Shown: positions 7,989 to 18,550 of the stretch, piece by piece
Position numbering within the stretch: position 1 is the first letter of the stretch
Layout of the letters: each line of letters starts with the position of its first letter
Assembly: GCF_014200495.1 (NCBI RefSeq)
Contig: NZ_JACHBY010000010.1
Coordinates: forward strand, 1 to 64,000
Reading direction: 5' to 3'
Length of the DNA: 64,000 bases
Source: Mucilaginibacter geliditolerans
Lineage (GTDB): Bacteria > Bacteroidota > Bacteroidia > Sphingobacteriales > Sphingobacteriaceae
The notes under the pieces: generated by a model
The model's input: the letters and a program-made list of their open reading frames with translations, nothing else
Told to the model about the DNA's origin: nothing
The model's database searches: none
Position numbers and translations under genes: made by a program

Positions 7989-8993
7989 TTAAATCTTGCC
8001 AAAACGATATGAAATACCTATTGACCCCCATTGATCGCCCAGGGCAGTACTCTTAACTTCTCTAGATTTTATAAAGGCAATAGCACTTGCCGACCACCTG
8101 GCCGATGCAAACTGCAAACCGAATTGCTGCTGATAAACCCAATGATATATGCCAAAAGTAATAGGGCCCTTATCACTTCTGAAAAGCCCTCCCTCAATGG
8201 TAGCGTCATAAACAACATAGTTTACCTGCGGAAGAGTAAAAAAGTAAAATTCATGCTTCATTTGCTCATTGCTGTTATTGCTAACCCGTGTGTTTGTAAT
8301 AACAGATTGGAAGAACTGATTTAAATCACCTACCCTAAATTGCAAACCTGCGCTTGCGCCAGTAAATGTTGAGCCCAGCCATACATCAGGGTTTGCTGCT
8401 ATATCAAACCAGCTCCCGTCATTTCTGTATAACAGGTGTTTATAATCCAGCCGTAAATTCAATCCAGGCTCCGAATTAAGCTGATGGCTCCAACCGCCAT
8501 ATTTGTGATAATAAGAATTATTTACTACCACTTTATATAAACCAAAAAGGTTATGAAAGCCGCTTTGCACCTCCTCGCCTAATGCCGCCGGCCCAATTGT
8601 ACCTACTTCAGCGGTAAATTTCAGTGCATCCTCATCTTTATATAACCAATTCCATGCTACGTTACCAAATAAATAACCCGTAAAAGGCCGGTCTATATGA
8701 TATGGTGCGTATATGTGGCCCGATAAACCTGTATAAATTTTTTGCCCAAACTCAAACTCAATAGTCTTTTTTACGATGTTAGGGTTTGAAATTTCATTCA
8801 TGCCTACAGCATGTGTAAAATTAAAATATGTACCATCCGAATAATACCTATCGTGGTTTGGATTGATGTACATATCATTATCAGTAAACAGTGTAAACTG
8901 ATTTTTGTAATTCTGGGCGTTAACTGTTTTCGAACTTGTGAAGATGATTATTGAAGTAAGTAATATAAAAAGTAAAAAGTTCCTCATTTTCAA
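7989..8993 (-). CDS. LpxR-family (DUF2219) outer-membrane lipid A deacylase-like protein
   Basis: 334 aa with an N-terminal signal peptide (LLFILLTSIIIFTSSKTVNAQ). The LpxR signature is readable: FTDNDMY followed by DRYYSDGTYFNFTHA (Asn/Asp/Thr calcium and active-site region), HIDRPFTGYLFG, and GPAALGEEVQSGFHNLFG containing the catalytic-type His. The C-terminus ends in an aromatic beta strand (SIGISYRFGKI), as expected for a 12-strand barrel. LpxR removes the 3'-acyloxyacyl chain of lipid A in the outer membrane. Substrate here is unproven. Alternatives are other barrels with the same fold. Confidence 0.8.
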   Translation of the reverse strand: MKMRNFLLFILLTSIIIFTSSKTVNAQNYKNQFTLFTDNDMYINPNHDRYYSDGTYFNFTHAVGMNEISNPNIVKKTIEFEFGQKIYTGLSGHIYAPYHIDRPFTGYLFGNVAWNWLYKDEDALKFTAEVGTIGPAALGEEVQSGFHNLFGLYKVVVNNSYYHKYGGWSHQLNSEPGLNLRLDYKHLLYRNDGSWFDIAANPDVWLGSTFTGASAGLQFRVGDLNQFFQSVITNTRVSNNSNEQMKHEFYFFTLPQVNYVVYDATIEGGLFRSDKGPITFGIYHWVYQQQFGLQFASARWSASAIAFIKSREVKSTALGDQWGSIGISYRFGKI

Positions 8994-9313
8994 AATGTCT
9001 ATTTGATCGTAAAATTATAGCGAACATCTTTCGCACATAACTTCTAACCGATAAAAGTATCGTTAAATTTTAAATTTTGATATCTAAACATCCATTTTAA
9101 CCATATTGTTTAATTCGTGTTAATTATTTTTTCAGGGATTTAAGAAATATTAAAAAGAAAATGCCCGCAAAAAAATAACTCCTTGCTAAATATTGATGCC
9201 GGCATTTTCACTAAATAACAGGCTGAAATATTGATTTATTATATTTTGACCAATATAATGTTAAATTTGTATCACTGGCTTAACCTAAATTAGTAAGCCT
9301 AATATTTATTGAT
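8994..9313. other. divergent intergenic region before the AraC-type regulator
   Basis: AT-rich. On the + strand TAAATTTG (9262-9269) fits the -7 pattern and lies 44 bases before the AraC gene ATG. AAAATGCC (9158-9165) and GGCATTTT (9201-9208) form an inverted repeat with a 35-base loop of unclear role. No ORF of note. Confidence 0.45.
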
Positions 9314-10189
9314 ATGACAAGTAATGTGATGCGCGAAATAACGCCATTAACTCCGGGCGATTGTTTCACAATTTTTTCAAGAGTAAAGAAAAAGTTCGAC
9401 TTCCCTCTCCATTACCATGACGAGTATGAGCTTAACCTAATCCTGAATGCCAAAGGGGCAAAAAGGGTAGTTGGCGGCCATATTGAAGTTATTGACGACC
9501 TGGAACTGGTACTTGTAGGGCCTAATGTTTATCATGCCTGGTTCACCCACCAATGCGAAAGCGAGTCTATTACCGAAATAACCATACAATTTCATAAAGA
9601 CCTGTTTGACGAGAAGTTTTTACGCAGAAACCAACTCAGCTTTGTTAAAAACATGATAGAGCGCTCGCAACGCGGCATCCTTTTCTCACAGGAAACCGTT
9701 AGCGCTTTAAAGGATCGCATACAATCCCTGAACAAAAAAAGCGGGTTCGATTCCGTGCTTGAGCTACTGTCCGTACTGCACGATCTCTCCATATCGCGCA
9801 ACATGAAAACGCTCTCTGATTCAAGCTTTTCAAACGAGCAGTTCCATTATAACAGTCGCCGGATTGAGAAGGTGTTTGAGTATATGAACTCACACTACAA
9901 CATACAGATAACCCTTGCCGAAGTAGCTAAAATAGCCAATATGCCCGAGGCATCTTTTAGCCGTTTTATCAAGAAACGTACAGGAAAGACTTTTATCGAC
10001 AGCCTTAATGAGATCCGTCTTGGCCATGCTTCACGTATGCTGATCGACACCACCAATACCATCTCCGAGATCGCTTACAAATGCGGCTTCAATAACATAT
10101 CTAATTTCAACAGGATCTTTAAACGTAAGAAATTCTGCATCCCAAAAGATTTCAGGGAAACCTATACCGGCAATAGGGTATTTATATAG
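9314..10189 (+). CDS. AraC-family transcriptional regulator with cupin sensor
   Basis: 291 aa. The N-terminal half is a cupin-like sugar-sensing domain (DFPLHYHDEYELNLILNAKG), the C-terminal 100 residues hold the two helix-turn-helix units (ITLAEVAKIANMPEASFSRFIKKRTG and TISEIAYKCGFNNISNFNRIFKR). It precedes a symporter and mannan-enzyme operon in the same direction, so it is the probable activator of that locus, responding to a mannose/glucose-containing sugar. This role is inferred from position. Confidence 0.88.
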   Translation: MTSNVMREITPLTPGDCFTIFSRVKKKFDFPLHYHDEYELNLILNAKGAKRVVGGHIEVIDDLELVLVGPNVYHAWFTHQCESESITEITIQFHKDLFDEKFLRRNQLSFVKNMIERSQRGILFSQETVSALKDRIQSLNKKSGFDSVLELLSVLHDLSISRNMKTLSDSSFSNEQFHYNSRRIEKVFEYMNSHYNIQITLAEVAKIANMPEASFSRFIKKRTGKTFIDSLNEIRLGHASRMLIDTTNTISEIAYKCGFNNISNFNRIFKRKKFCIPKDFRETYTGNRVFI

Positions 10190-10378
10190 ATCCTGGCAAT
10201 ATCTCATCCCCTGTAAAACCCGTTTTTACTGGTAATGTACCTCAAATGGTTAAAAAAGTATTAGTAAACTGTAATTAACCATCATTAATTTCGCTACAGC
10301 CAATCATGATAAGTTTCATGTGCCTGCAAATGGGCTGTAAGCCGTAGCATTTCATACACAATATTGATTTAATAAAGC

Positions 10379-12211
10379 ATGCATTTATCTGTTATAGATA
10401 TATCAATAATAGCGTTGTATTTACTTGCAACCATTGTGATTGGTTTATGGTACCGTAAAAAAGCCCGGCTAAATAAGGAAAGTTATATGCTTGGCGGCAA
10501 ATCACTGCCCTGGTATTTGCTGGGTTTGAGTGATGCCTCTGATATGTTCGACATCAGCGGCACCATGTGGATGGTGAGCCTGTGTTTTGCCTACGGTATG
10601 AAAAGCATTTGGATCCCCTGGCTATGGCCCGTTTTTAACCAGGTTTTCCTGATGATGTATTTGGCACGCTGGCTCCGCCGTTCTAATGCCTCAACAGGTG
10701 CCGAATGGTTAAAAACCAGGTTCGGCACCAGCGGCAAAGGCGTCGGCAGCTCACACATTATAGTTATTGTGTTCGCCTTGTTCTTATGCTTTGGTTATTT
10801 GGCCTATGGCTTTATAGGTCTCGGCAAATTCATCGAAATATTTGCCCCCTGGGATTCAGTTAAAGCTTACGTACCCTTTAATGTTCCCCTGCAATATGTA
10901 CCTGAGTTTTACGGTATAATTTTCACGCTGTTCGCTATGTTTTATTCCATCTTGGGTGGCATGCACGGCGTTGTGCTAGGCGACGTAATAAAATATGTGA
11001 TCATGACGGCTGCCTGTATCTGGATAGCCATAATAGCGGTAATGAAGCTGAGCGGCCATACCCTTAATGTGCCCGATGGCTGGTATAGCCCGTTCTTCGG
11101 CATGCATTTGAATTTGGATTGGTCGAAAATTATTAAAGAGGTAAATCAAAAAATAAAGGACGATGGTTACTCCCTGTTCGGTATATTTTTTATGATGATG
11201 ACCTTCAGGGGATTTTTTGCCGCTTTGGCCGGCCCTGCGCCGAATTACGATATGCAGAAGATCCTGTCGACCCGCTCGCCCGAGGAAGCCAGTAAAATGA
11301 GCGGTTTTGTAAATATTATTCTTTTGCCTATCAGGTACGCGCTCATCATCAGTTTAACGCTATTAGGTTTATTGTATTATCATCAAATGAACCTGAAAGA
11401 TGCCACAGGCGCTGTCGATTTTGAAAGGATCCTTCCGGCGGTCATCAATGATTTTCTGCCTGTTGGCCTGGTAGGTTTACTGCTTGCCGGTTTACTGGGC
11501 GCGTTCATGAGTACCTTTAGCGGTACACTTAACGCGGCGCAGGCCTATATTGTAAATGACATCTATGTAAAATATGTCGACCCAAAAGCCTCCACAAAAA
11601 AGATCATCAACATGAATTATTTGGTTGGTATTGTGGTTGTTGCGATAGGTGTTTTCCTTGGGTTCTTTATAAAAAACATAAACCAGGCGCTGCAATTTAT
11701 CATATCAGCATTATACAGCGGCTACATTGTTTCAAACGTTTTAAAATGGCATTGGTGGCGCTTTAATGCCAGCGGCTTTTTTTGGGGGATGCTTACAGGT
11801 ATTGGCACAGCCATGCTGCTGGCCTGGAAAATTGATGTAAGCGATGTACTCTATTGGTTCCCGGTGCTGTTTGTAACCTCAATTGCAGGTTCTGTTATCG
11901 GCACCTATGCTGCGCCGCCAACTGATATGGCTGTATTACGCTCGTTTTACACCAATGTGCGCCCATGGGGAGCCTGGGAACCCGTAAAAAAACTGGTTAT
12001 GGCCGATGATCCCGCATTTGTGCCAAATAGAAACTTCAAACTGAATATGTTCAACGTGGTAATAGGCACCATAGCCCAGCTATGCCTCACCATATTACCC
12101 ATGTACCTTATACTGATGCAAAAAGTGCCGCTGCTGGTAACGGCGGCCCTTTTAGCGGTCATCATAATCATATTAAAGAAAACCTGGTGGAATAAACTAA
12201 ACGACTATTAA
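10379..12211 (+). CDS. sodium:solute symporter (SSS family), probable sugar importer
   Basis: 610 aa, about 14 hydrophobic segments, beginning [24 protein letters not shown] and [16 protein letters not shown], the usual SSS opening. It would import a sugar with Na+ across the inner membrane. The next gene starts 8 bases downstream and encodes a mannosylglucose phosphorylase, so the cargo is likely a mannobiose-type disaccharide. That link is inference. It is slightly longer than the minimal family because of a long loop around residues 235-270 and a C-terminal helix pair. Confidence 0.85.
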   Translation: MHLSVIDISIIALYLLATIVIGLWYRKKARLNKESYMLGGKSLPWYLLGLSDASDMFDISGTMWMVSLCFAYGMKSIWIPWLWPVFNQVFLMMYLARWLRRSNASTGAEWLKTRFGTSGKGVGSSHIIVIVFALFLCFGYLAYGFIGLGKFIEIFAPWDSVKAYVPFNVPLQYVPEFYGIIFTLFAMFYSILGGMHGVVLGDVIKYVIMTAACIWIAIIAVMKLSGHTLNVPDGWYSPFFGMHLNLDWSKIIKEVNQKIKDDGYSLFGIFFMMMTFRGFFAALAGPAPNYDMQKILSTRSPEEASKMSGFVNIILLPIRYALIISLTLLGLLYYHQMNLKDATGAVDFERILPAVINDFLPVGLVGLLLAGLLGAFMSTFSGTLNAAQAYIVNDIYVKYVDPKASTKKIINMNYLVGIVVVAIGVFLGFFIKNINQALQFIISALYSGYIVSNVLKWHWWRFNASGFFWGMLTGIGTAMLLAWKIDVSDVLYWFPVLFVTSIAGSVIGTYAAPPTDMAVLRSFYTNVRPWGAWEPVKKLVMADDPAFVPNRNFKLNMFNVVIGTIAQLCLTILPMYLILMQKVPLLVTAALLAVIIIILKKTWWNKLNDY

Positions 12212-12219
12212 TTACAACA

Positions 12220-13407
12220 ATGACAAAAGAATTTGAAGAACGGCTATTAGAACTGGAAAATGCCTATTATGAGCAAATTAGTAAGCCCAATAAAAAAGCG
12301 GAGCTTAGTAATGGTGTTTATGACAGGTATATAAACCCTATATTAACAGCGGCCCATACACCGGTTTTCTGGAGATATGACCTGAACCCCAGCACAAACC
12401 CGTACCTGATGGAGCGCTTTGGCATTAACGCGGTATTTAACGCCGGGGCAATTAAATGGAAAGGTAAATATCTGCTGATGGCCCGTGTTGAAGGGGTCGA
12501 CCGTAAATCATTTTTCGCCATAGCGGAGAGCCCAAATGGCATTGATAATTTTGTATTTTGGGAGAACCCCGTTTATTTACCTGAAACGGATGAACCTGAC
12601 ACCAACGTATATGATGTGCGCCTCACTGAACATGAGGATGGGTGGATCTATGGCCTGTTCTGTACCGAAAGGCGCGACCCCTCTGCACCCGCCTACGACC
12701 AAAGCATGGCTGTAGCGAGTTGCGGCATTGCCCGTACCAAGGATTTTATAAAATGGGAACGTTTGCCCGATCTTAAAACACCATCGGCACAGCAAAGGAA
12801 TGTGGTTTTACATTCCGAATTTGTGAACGGCCAATATGCGTTTTACACCCGCCCGCAGGATAGCTTTATTAATGCCGGCAAAGGCGGCGGCATAGGTTTT
12901 AGCTTATGCGATGATATTACAAACGCCGTAGTTAACCACGAGGAGATCATCGACAATAAAGTATACCATACCGTTTACGAAGCCAAAAATGGCCAGGGAC
13001 CCGCGCCGCTTAAAACCGAGCTAGGCTGGCTGCATATGGCACATGGTGTGCGCAACACTGCCGCTGGTTTAAGGTATGTGCTGTATGTTTTCATGACCGA
13101 TTTGAACGACCTGACAAAGGTGATCCACAAACCAGGCGGCTACTTTATAGCACCCGAAGGTGATGAACGCGTAGGCGACGTATCTAACGTGATATTTTGC
13201 AATGGCTGGGTAAAGGATGACGATGGAACGGTTTATATTTATTACGCATCGTCAGATAGCCGGATGCACGTGGCTACCTCTACCGTATCCAGATTGCTTG
13301 ATTATGCAATGAATACACCTGCGGATGGTTTCCGTTCGGCTATGTCGGTAAATACTGTTTGTGAGATCATCACCAACAATGCACATTTTCAAAAAAACGA
13401 TAAATAG
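12220..13407 (+). CDS. GH130 4-O-beta-D-mannosyl-D-glucose phosphorylase
   Basis: 395 aa. It matches, from memory, the characterised Bacteroides fragilis enzyme of GH130 subfamily 1 along its length: [27 protein letters not shown] start, [96 protein letters not shown]. It phosphorolyses mannosyl-beta-1,4-glucose to mannose 1-phosphate and glucose in the cytoplasm. The following epimerase gene makes its substrate from mannobiose, which confirms the pathway. No signal peptide is present, as expected. Confidence 0.92.
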   Translation: MTKEFEERLLELENAYYEQISKPNKKAELSNGVYDRYINPILTAAHTPVFWRYDLNPSTNPYLMERFGINAVFNAGAIKWKGKYLLMARVEGVDRKSFFAIAESPNGIDNFVFWENPVYLPETDEPDTNVYDVRLTEHEDGWIYGLFCTERRDPSAPAYDQSMAVASCGIARTKDFIKWERLPDLKTPSAQQRNVVLHSEFVNGQYAFYTRPQDSFINAGKGGGIGFSLCDDITNAVVNHEEIIDNKVYHTVYEAKNGQGPAPLKTELGWLHMAHGVRNTAAGLRYVLYVFMTDLNDLTKVIHKPGGYFIAPEGDERVGDVSNVIFCNGWVKDDDGTVYIYYASSDSRMHVATSTVSRLLDYAMNTPADGFRSAMSVNTVCEIITNNAHFQKNDK

Positions 13408-13419
13408 CTGTAAACGATA

Positions 13420-14631
13420 ATGGCACAGGTGCAGTCGATAGTTGATGAACTTGAAATATATAAAACTGAACTTAGCCATGAACTAAGCCGGATACTTGAT
13501 TATTGGATAAAATGCACCATCGATGAAGCGAACGGCGGCTTTGTAGGCCGTATCGATAGCGACAATCATGTAATTGCGGGTTCACCCAAAGGCTCAGTGC
13601 TTAATGCGCGGATCCTGTGGTCATTCTCGGCAGCTTATAATCTGGATAAGAACGAGGCATATCTAAAATATGCTGATAGGGCCTATCAATATATCACCGA
13701 TCATTTTATAGATAAAGAGCATGGCGGCGTTTACTGGACGGTTGACTATAAAGGCAATCCGCTGGATACTAAAAAACAGGTTTATGCCATAGCCTTTACC
13801 ATTTATGCATTAAGCGAATATTATATAGCATCGGGCAATAAGGAAGCGAAAACACTGTCCGTTTTGCTTTACCATACCTTGCTTAAACACAGCTACGATA
13901 CTGTTAAAACAGGTTACTTTGAAGCCTTTACCCGCGATTGGCAACCGATAAGCGACCTGCGCCTGAGCGCTAAGGATGCCAACGAGAAAAAGACCATGAA
14001 CACGCATCTGCATGTGTTGGAGGCTTACACCAACCTGTACCGTATTTGGCCTGATGATGGCTTAAAAGCGCAGATTGTTACGCTCATCAATAACTTTACC
14101 GATCATATCATCGACAGCGAAACAAACCATTTAGTTTTGTTTTTTGACGAGAACTGGAGCAGGAAATCAACCACGGTATCCTACGGGCATGATATTGAAG
14201 CCACCTGGCTTTTACAGGAAGCAGCGATAGCTATTGATGACCAGCCGCTGATCGATAAAATAAAACAACTCAACATCGGTATAACCGAAGCTACCCTTGA
14301 AGGTTTAGATACCGATGGCGGCCTTTGGTACGAATATGAACCTGCAAGCAATCACCTCATCAAAGAAAAACACTGGTGGCCGCAAGCCGAGGCGATGATA
14401 GGTTTTTACAACACCTGGCAAATAACCGGCGACGATAAATACCTCCATCTATCCAAAAAGAACTGGGAATTTGTAAAGAGCCATATCATCGACACAAAAA
14501 ATGGCGAATGGGTTTGGGGTATAAACGATAAAGGTGGACTTATGCCCGGCGAAGATAAAGTTGGTTTATGGAAATGCCCCTACCACAATAGCAGGGCTTG
14601 TATTGAAATTATTAGCAGGATAAGCGGATGA
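13420..14631 (+). CDS. AGE-family cellobiose/mannobiose 2-epimerase
   Basis: 403 aa (alpha/alpha)6-barrel protein. Landmarks: GGFVGRID near residue 40, GSVLNARILWSFSAAY, THLHVLEAYTNLYRIW (catalytic His region), SYGHDIEATWLLQEA, EKHWWPQAEAMIGF, and KCPYHNSRACIEI at the end. These match cellobiose 2-epimerase rather than GlcNAc 2-epimerase. It converts beta-1,4-mannobiose to mannosylglucose, the substrate of the phosphorylase 12 bases upstream. Cytoplasmic, no signal peptide. The pairing is the known Bacteroides mannan route. Confidence 0.9.
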   Translation: MAQVQSIVDELEIYKTELSHELSRILDYWIKCTIDEANGGFVGRIDSDNHVIAGSPKGSVLNARILWSFSAAYNLDKNEAYLKYADRAYQYITDHFIDKEHGGVYWTVDYKGNPLDTKKQVYAIAFTIYALSEYYIASGNKEAKTLSVLLYHTLLKHSYDTVKTGYFEAFTRDWQPISDLRLSAKDANEKKTMNTHLHVLEAYTNLYRIWPDDGLKAQIVTLINNFTDHIIDSETNHLVLFFDENWSRKSTTVSYGHDIEATWLLQEAAIAIDDQPLIDKIKQLNIGITEATLEGLDTDGGLWYEYEPASNHLIKEKHWWPQAEAMIGFYNTWQITGDDKYLHLSKKNWEFVKSHIIDTKNGEWVWGINDKGGLMPGEDKVGLWKCPYHNSRACIEIISRISG

Positions 14632-14688
14632 ATAAATGTTAAAACAACATTATAAATTATTAATTTCAAAAGATCAATTACTAATGAA

Positions 14689-16191
14689 ATGAGAAAAAAA
14701 ATTTATAGTATCAAACTGGCAGCATTTATCCTGATGCTGTCCCTGCAATTTGCAAAGGCGCAAAACAACGGATCATACAATATTAAACAATATGGGGCCA
14801 TTGGCGATGGCAAAAGCCTCGACAGCAAAGCCATAAATAAAGCCATTGATGCAGCCGCGAGTGCCGACGGCGGAACAGTTTTTATACCTGCGGGTAATTA
14901 CCTGTCGGGCTCTATCCGGCTAAAAAGCAATGTTTCCTTGTATTTAGATCAGGGTGCTACCATCATAGCTGCCCCAGTAACCGCAGCCAATGATTATGAC
15001 GAGGAAGAGAATACAGTAAACACCATTTACCAGGATCCGGGCCATAGTCATTTCCACAACAGCTTGATTTGGGGCGAAAACATACACGATGTTTCGATAC
15101 TGGGGCAGGGCACCATCTGGGGCAAGGGCTTGTACCACGATTATGTTAAAAGCAAGCAAAGCGCCAACAAAGCCATTGCGCTTTATAAATGCCGCAATAT
15201 TAATATCAGCGATATTACTATTGCCCATGGCGGCTGGTTCGGCATTTTGGCTACCGGGGTTGATAACCTCACTATTAATAATATTAAAGAAGATACCAAC
15301 CGCGATGGCATGGACATCGACTGCTGCCGCAATGTGCATGTGAGCAATTGCAGCGTAAATTCTCCTAACGATGACGGCATCTGCCTGAAAAGCACCTTTG
15401 CCTTAGGCTTTGCCCGGGCTACCGAAAATGTAACCATTACCAATTGCTCGGTGAGTGGTTTTAATGAAGGCTCGTTTCTGGATGGAACCTACCAACGGAA
15501 TCCTGATCCCAACTTTGAGCCTACCGGGAGAATTAAACTGGGCACGGAATCAAACGGTGGATTTAAGAACATTGCCATATCAAATTGTACCTTTAATTAT
15601 TGCCGTGGCCTGGCTCTTGAAACCGTTGACGGCGGTTTGCTGGAGGATGTAACTATCACCAACATCACCATGCGCGATATTGCCAACGCACCCATATTCT
15701 TACGCCTGGCATCACGCATGCGCGGACCCGATACCGCAAAGATTGGCGAGCTGCGCCGGGTGATCATCAGCAATATCGTCGCCTATAATGTGAGGACTGC
15801 GATTTTAATCAGCGGGATAAAGGATCACACCATAAATGATATCGAAATTAAAAATGCCAAATTCTATTTCAAAGGTAATGGCATTACCGATCAGGCTAAA
15901 AACATTGTTCCTGAACTGGAAAAAGGCTATCCTGAACCCGGTTCATTTGGCGTACTGCCAGCTTACGGTATCTATGCCCGCCATGCGGATGGTTTAAAAC
16001 TCGACGACATCGAATTACATCTCATCAACAATGATGCACGCCCTGCAATTAGTTTTGACGATGTAAAATCTGCCGGACTGCTTTTTGTTAAAGCGCCGGA
16101 TACGGCCACCTCACCAATTGTACAAACAAACTCATCCAGCATCACGCTTTTTCAATCGTTAAACCTGCCGGATGGCAAACTCAACCCATAA
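14689..16191 (+). CDS. GH28-family exported glycoside hydrolase
   Basis: 500 aa with signal peptide (LAAFILMLSLQFAKAQ) and a right-handed parallel beta-helix. It opens with the pectinase-like block YNIKQYGAIGDGKSLDSKAI. NRDGMDIDCC (near residue 205) and SPNDDGICLKS (near 225) correspond to the NTD and DD acid motifs. The usual GHG motif is not seen; instead GRIKLGTESNGGF follows. GH28 normally hydrolyses galacturonan or related pectins, which is unexpected in a mannan locus, so it may attack a pectic side substrate. The gene end overlaps the longest reading of the next gene. Confidence 0.8.
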   Translation: MRKKIYSIKLAAFILMLSLQFAKAQNNGSYNIKQYGAIGDGKSLDSKAINKAIDAAASADGGTVFIPAGNYLSGSIRLKSNVSLYLDQGATIIAAPVTAANDYDEEENTVNTIYQDPGHSHFHNSLIWGENIHDVSILGQGTIWGKGLYHDYVKSKQSANKAIALYKCRNINISDITIAHGGWFGILATGVDNLTINNIKEDTNRDGMDIDCCRNVHVSNCSVNSPNDDGICLKSTFALGFARATENVTITNCSVSGFNEGSFLDGTYQRNPDPNFEPTGRIKLGTESNGGFKNIAISNCTFNYCRGLALETVDGGLLEDVTITNITMRDIANAPIFLRLASRMRGPDTAKIGELRRVIISNIVAYNVRTAILISGIKDHTINDIEIKNAKFYFKGNGITDQAKNIVPELEKGYPEPGSFGVLPAYGIYARHADGLKLDDIELHLINNDARPAISFDDVKSAGLLFVKAPDTATSPIVQTNSSSITLFQSLNLPDGKLNP

Positions 16192-16195
16192 TTTT

Positions 16196-17419
16196 ATGAT
16201 GAAATACTTTAAAGTAACCCTTATTGCCCTGCTCATCAGCACAGCTTCATACACGCATCTGTTCGCTCAAAAATTTGAGGAATTGGGCCAAACGCCGCCA
16301 ATGGGCTGGAACAGCTGGAACACCTTTCAAACTAAAATAGATGAGCCATTATTAAAGGGCATGGTTGATGCCTATGTAGCCTCGGGCATGCGCGATGCAG
16401 GTTATACTTATTTTGTTTTGGACGATGGCTGGATGGCTATGGACCGCGACAATAACGGAAACCTGGTAGCCGACCCTAAAAAATTCCCTAACGGGATGAA
16501 GGAATTTGCCGATTATGTACATTCCAAAGGCTTGAAATTCGGCATCTACAATTGTGCAGGCACTAAAACCTGCGCGGGCTATCCCGGCACACATGGCTAC
16601 GAATACCAGGATGCCCGCTTGTACGCTTCATGGGGTGTTGATTATTTAAAATTCGACTGGTGTAATACCGATAGCATTAACGCTCGTGATGCCTACACCA
16701 CCATGAGCAAGGCCATCCGCGCGGCGGGCAGGCCAATGATATTCAGTCTTTGCGAATGGGGTAATCACCAGCCGTGGCTTTGGGCAAAAAATGTAGGCCA
16801 GTTATGGCGCACTACCAGCGATATCCATGCGGGCTTTGATAAAGATCTCAGCAATGGCTCATGGTCGTCATACAGCGTAATGCATATTCTTGACTTGCAA
16901 AACCCTATCAGGCAATATGCAGGTCCCGGCCATTGGAACGACCCCGATATGCTGGAAGTTGGCAACGGCATGACCTACAGCGAGGATAAAGCGCACTTCT
17001 CCTTATGGTGCATGCTTGCCGCCCCACTTATCGCCGGTAACGATCTGCGCAAAATTAGCGAGCAAACCAAAGCCATCCTCACCAACAAAGAAGTGATAGC
17101 TGTCGACCAGGATTCATTAGGTGTACAGGGCTTTAAATACTACTCTTTTGATGGTTTGGAGATCTATGTAAAACCGTTAAAGGACAATAGCCTGGCAATA
17201 TGTTTCCTGAACCGTTCATCGCGCCAGCAAAATATTTATTTCGATTGGAAGGAGCATACTTTAGTTGATGCTATCGCCAAGCTTGATATAGATTTCGGTA
17301 AAACCAATTACTCTATGCGCGATCTGTGGACGAAAAAGGATATCGGCACAACTGCGAAAGCGTTTAAACAAACCATTGGCGCGCATGATGTGGTGATGTT
17401 GAAATTGAGCAAACAATAA
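16196..17419 (+). CDS. GH27 alpha-galactosidase, exported
   Basis: About 407 aa from the ATG at 16196. An upstream in-frame ATG at 16172 lies inside the GH28 gene and would put eight polar residues before the signal peptide (MMKYFKVTLIALLISTASYTHLFAQ), so it is rejected. GH27 motifs: TPPMGWNSWNTF, YFVLDDGWM, FGIYNCAGTKTCAGYPG, the nucleophile block DYLKFDWCN, and an acid/base region at WRTTSDI. It removes alpha-1,6-galactosyl branches, for example from galactomannan, acting in the periplasm or outside. It sits 4 bases after the GH28 stop and 20 before the esterase gene. Confidence 0.9.
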   Translation: MMKYFKVTLIALLISTASYTHLFAQKFEELGQTPPMGWNSWNTFQTKIDEPLLKGMVDAYVASGMRDAGYTYFVLDDGWMAMDRDNNGNLVADPKKFPNGMKEFADYVHSKGLKFGIYNCAGTKTCAGYPGTHGYEYQDARLYASWGVDYLKFDWCNTDSINARDAYTTMSKAIRAAGRPMIFSLCEWGNHQPWLWAKNVGQLWRTTSDIHAGFDKDLSNGSWSSYSVMHILDLQNPIRQYAGPGHWNDPDMLEVGNGMTYSEDKAHFSLWCMLAAPLIAGNDLRKISEQTKAILTNKEVIAVDQDSLGVQGFKYYSFDGLEIYVKPLKDNSLAICFLNRSSRQQNIYFDWKEHTLVDAIAKLDIDFGKTNYSMRDLWTKKDIGTTAKAFKQTIGAHDVVMLKLSKQ

Positions 17420-17439
17420 TCCTTTTTATCAGATCAAAC

Positions 17440-18513
17440 ATGAAATACGCCTTTTCCCTCATTATAGCCTTACTGATCACTTTTTGCGCATGTGCAAAGC
17501 CTGTAAAGCCAAAGGACCTGACATTTTTCAGCGCTAATGATAAGCACATTAAATATGTAGGCCGGATAGATTTCACCGACCCATTGAAACCGCGTTTTTG
17601 GCAGCCGGGGGTATATGTGCAGGCTATGTTTGAGGGAACATCGTTAACCATCACTGTTAACGATGAGGTACTTTACGGCAAGCTCCATAATTACCTGGAG
17701 GTGGTGATTGATAATAATAAACCATTCAGGATACAAACTACCGGCAAAACCAATATAATAGAAGTAGCTAAAGATCTCGCCCCCGGCGAACATACCGTTA
17801 CCATTTGCAAGGATACTGAAGCAGGCATAGGCTATATTGAGTTTGTGGGTTTAAAGTGTGAAAAGCTGCTCTCGATAAAACAGCCGAAAAGAAAGATCGA
17901 ATTTATAGGTGATTCCATTACCTGTGGCTCAGGTATTGATGAATCAACCGTAAAATGCGATAAGGGCCAATGGTTCGACCAGCATAATGCCTACCTGAGC
18001 TACGGGCCAACTGTGGCAAGGGAATTAAACGCGCAATGGTATATCACAGCAGTATCGGGCATCGGTATGATCCATAGTTGCTGCAAAATGGACATTGTGA
18101 TGCCACAGGTATTTGATAAAATAAATCAGCGGGCCGATACTCTGCAATGGAATTTCTCCAAATACAAACCCGATGTGGTCACCATCTGCCTCGGTCAGAA
18201 TGATGGCAACCAGGATTCAACCGCCTTTTGCAGTGCTTATATAGCCTTTGTAAAAACGGTAAGGGCGCATTATCCAAAAGCGGATATTATCTGCGTAAGC
18301 AGCCCAATGGCAAATAATGATCTCAGGGTTATCCTCAAAAAATACATCACCAGCATTCAGCAATATTTAAATAATGACGGTGACCACCAGGTATATCATT
18401 ACTTTTTCGATAAAGGTTATAATGATGGCTGCGGCTCTCATCCCGGCATGGTGCAGCACCAGGTTATTGCCCAACAGCTTGCTGATTATATAAAGCAGGT
18501 GGAGAATTGGTAG
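17440..18513 (+). CDS. SGNH-hydrolase carbohydrate esterase, CE2-like
   Basis: 357 aa. A signal/lipoprotein-like N-terminus (FSLIIALLITFCAC) is followed by a jelly-roll domain (about 25-145) and an SGNH esterase domain: FIGDSITCG (Ser of block I), SGIGM, CLGQNDGN (block III), and SHPGMVQHQ (catalytic His). The two-domain order matches CE2 esterases, which deacetylate acetylated xylan or glucomannan. Together with GH27, GH130 and the epimerase, acetylated galactoglucomannan is a sensible target. It is the last gene of the + strand run and ends 37 bases before the convergent accessory pair. Confidence 0.85.
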   Translation: MKYAFSLIIALLITFCACAKPVKPKDLTFFSANDKHIKYVGRIDFTDPLKPRFWQPGVYVQAMFEGTSLTITVNDEVLYGKLHNYLEVVIDNNKPFRIQTTGKTNIIEVAKDLAPGEHTVTICKDTEAGIGYIEFVGLKCEKLLSIKQPKRKIEFIGDSITCGSGIDESTVKCDKGQWFDQHNAYLSYGPTVARELNAQWYITAVSGIGMIHSCCKMDIVMPQVFDKINQRADTLQWNFSKYKPDVVTICLGQNDGNQDSTAFCSAYIAFVKTVRAHYPKADIICVSSPMANNDLRVILKKYITSIQQYLNNDGDHQVYHYFFDKGYNDGCGSHPGMVQHQVIAQQLADYIKQVENW

Positions 18514-18550
18514 GAGTTTAAGTTCTTCAACTACAGATAAATTGAGTCAA

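Noticed and set aside
16172..16195. Upstream ATG for the GH27 gene
   Set aside because: It lies inside the end of the GH28 gene and adds eight polar residues before the signal peptide.
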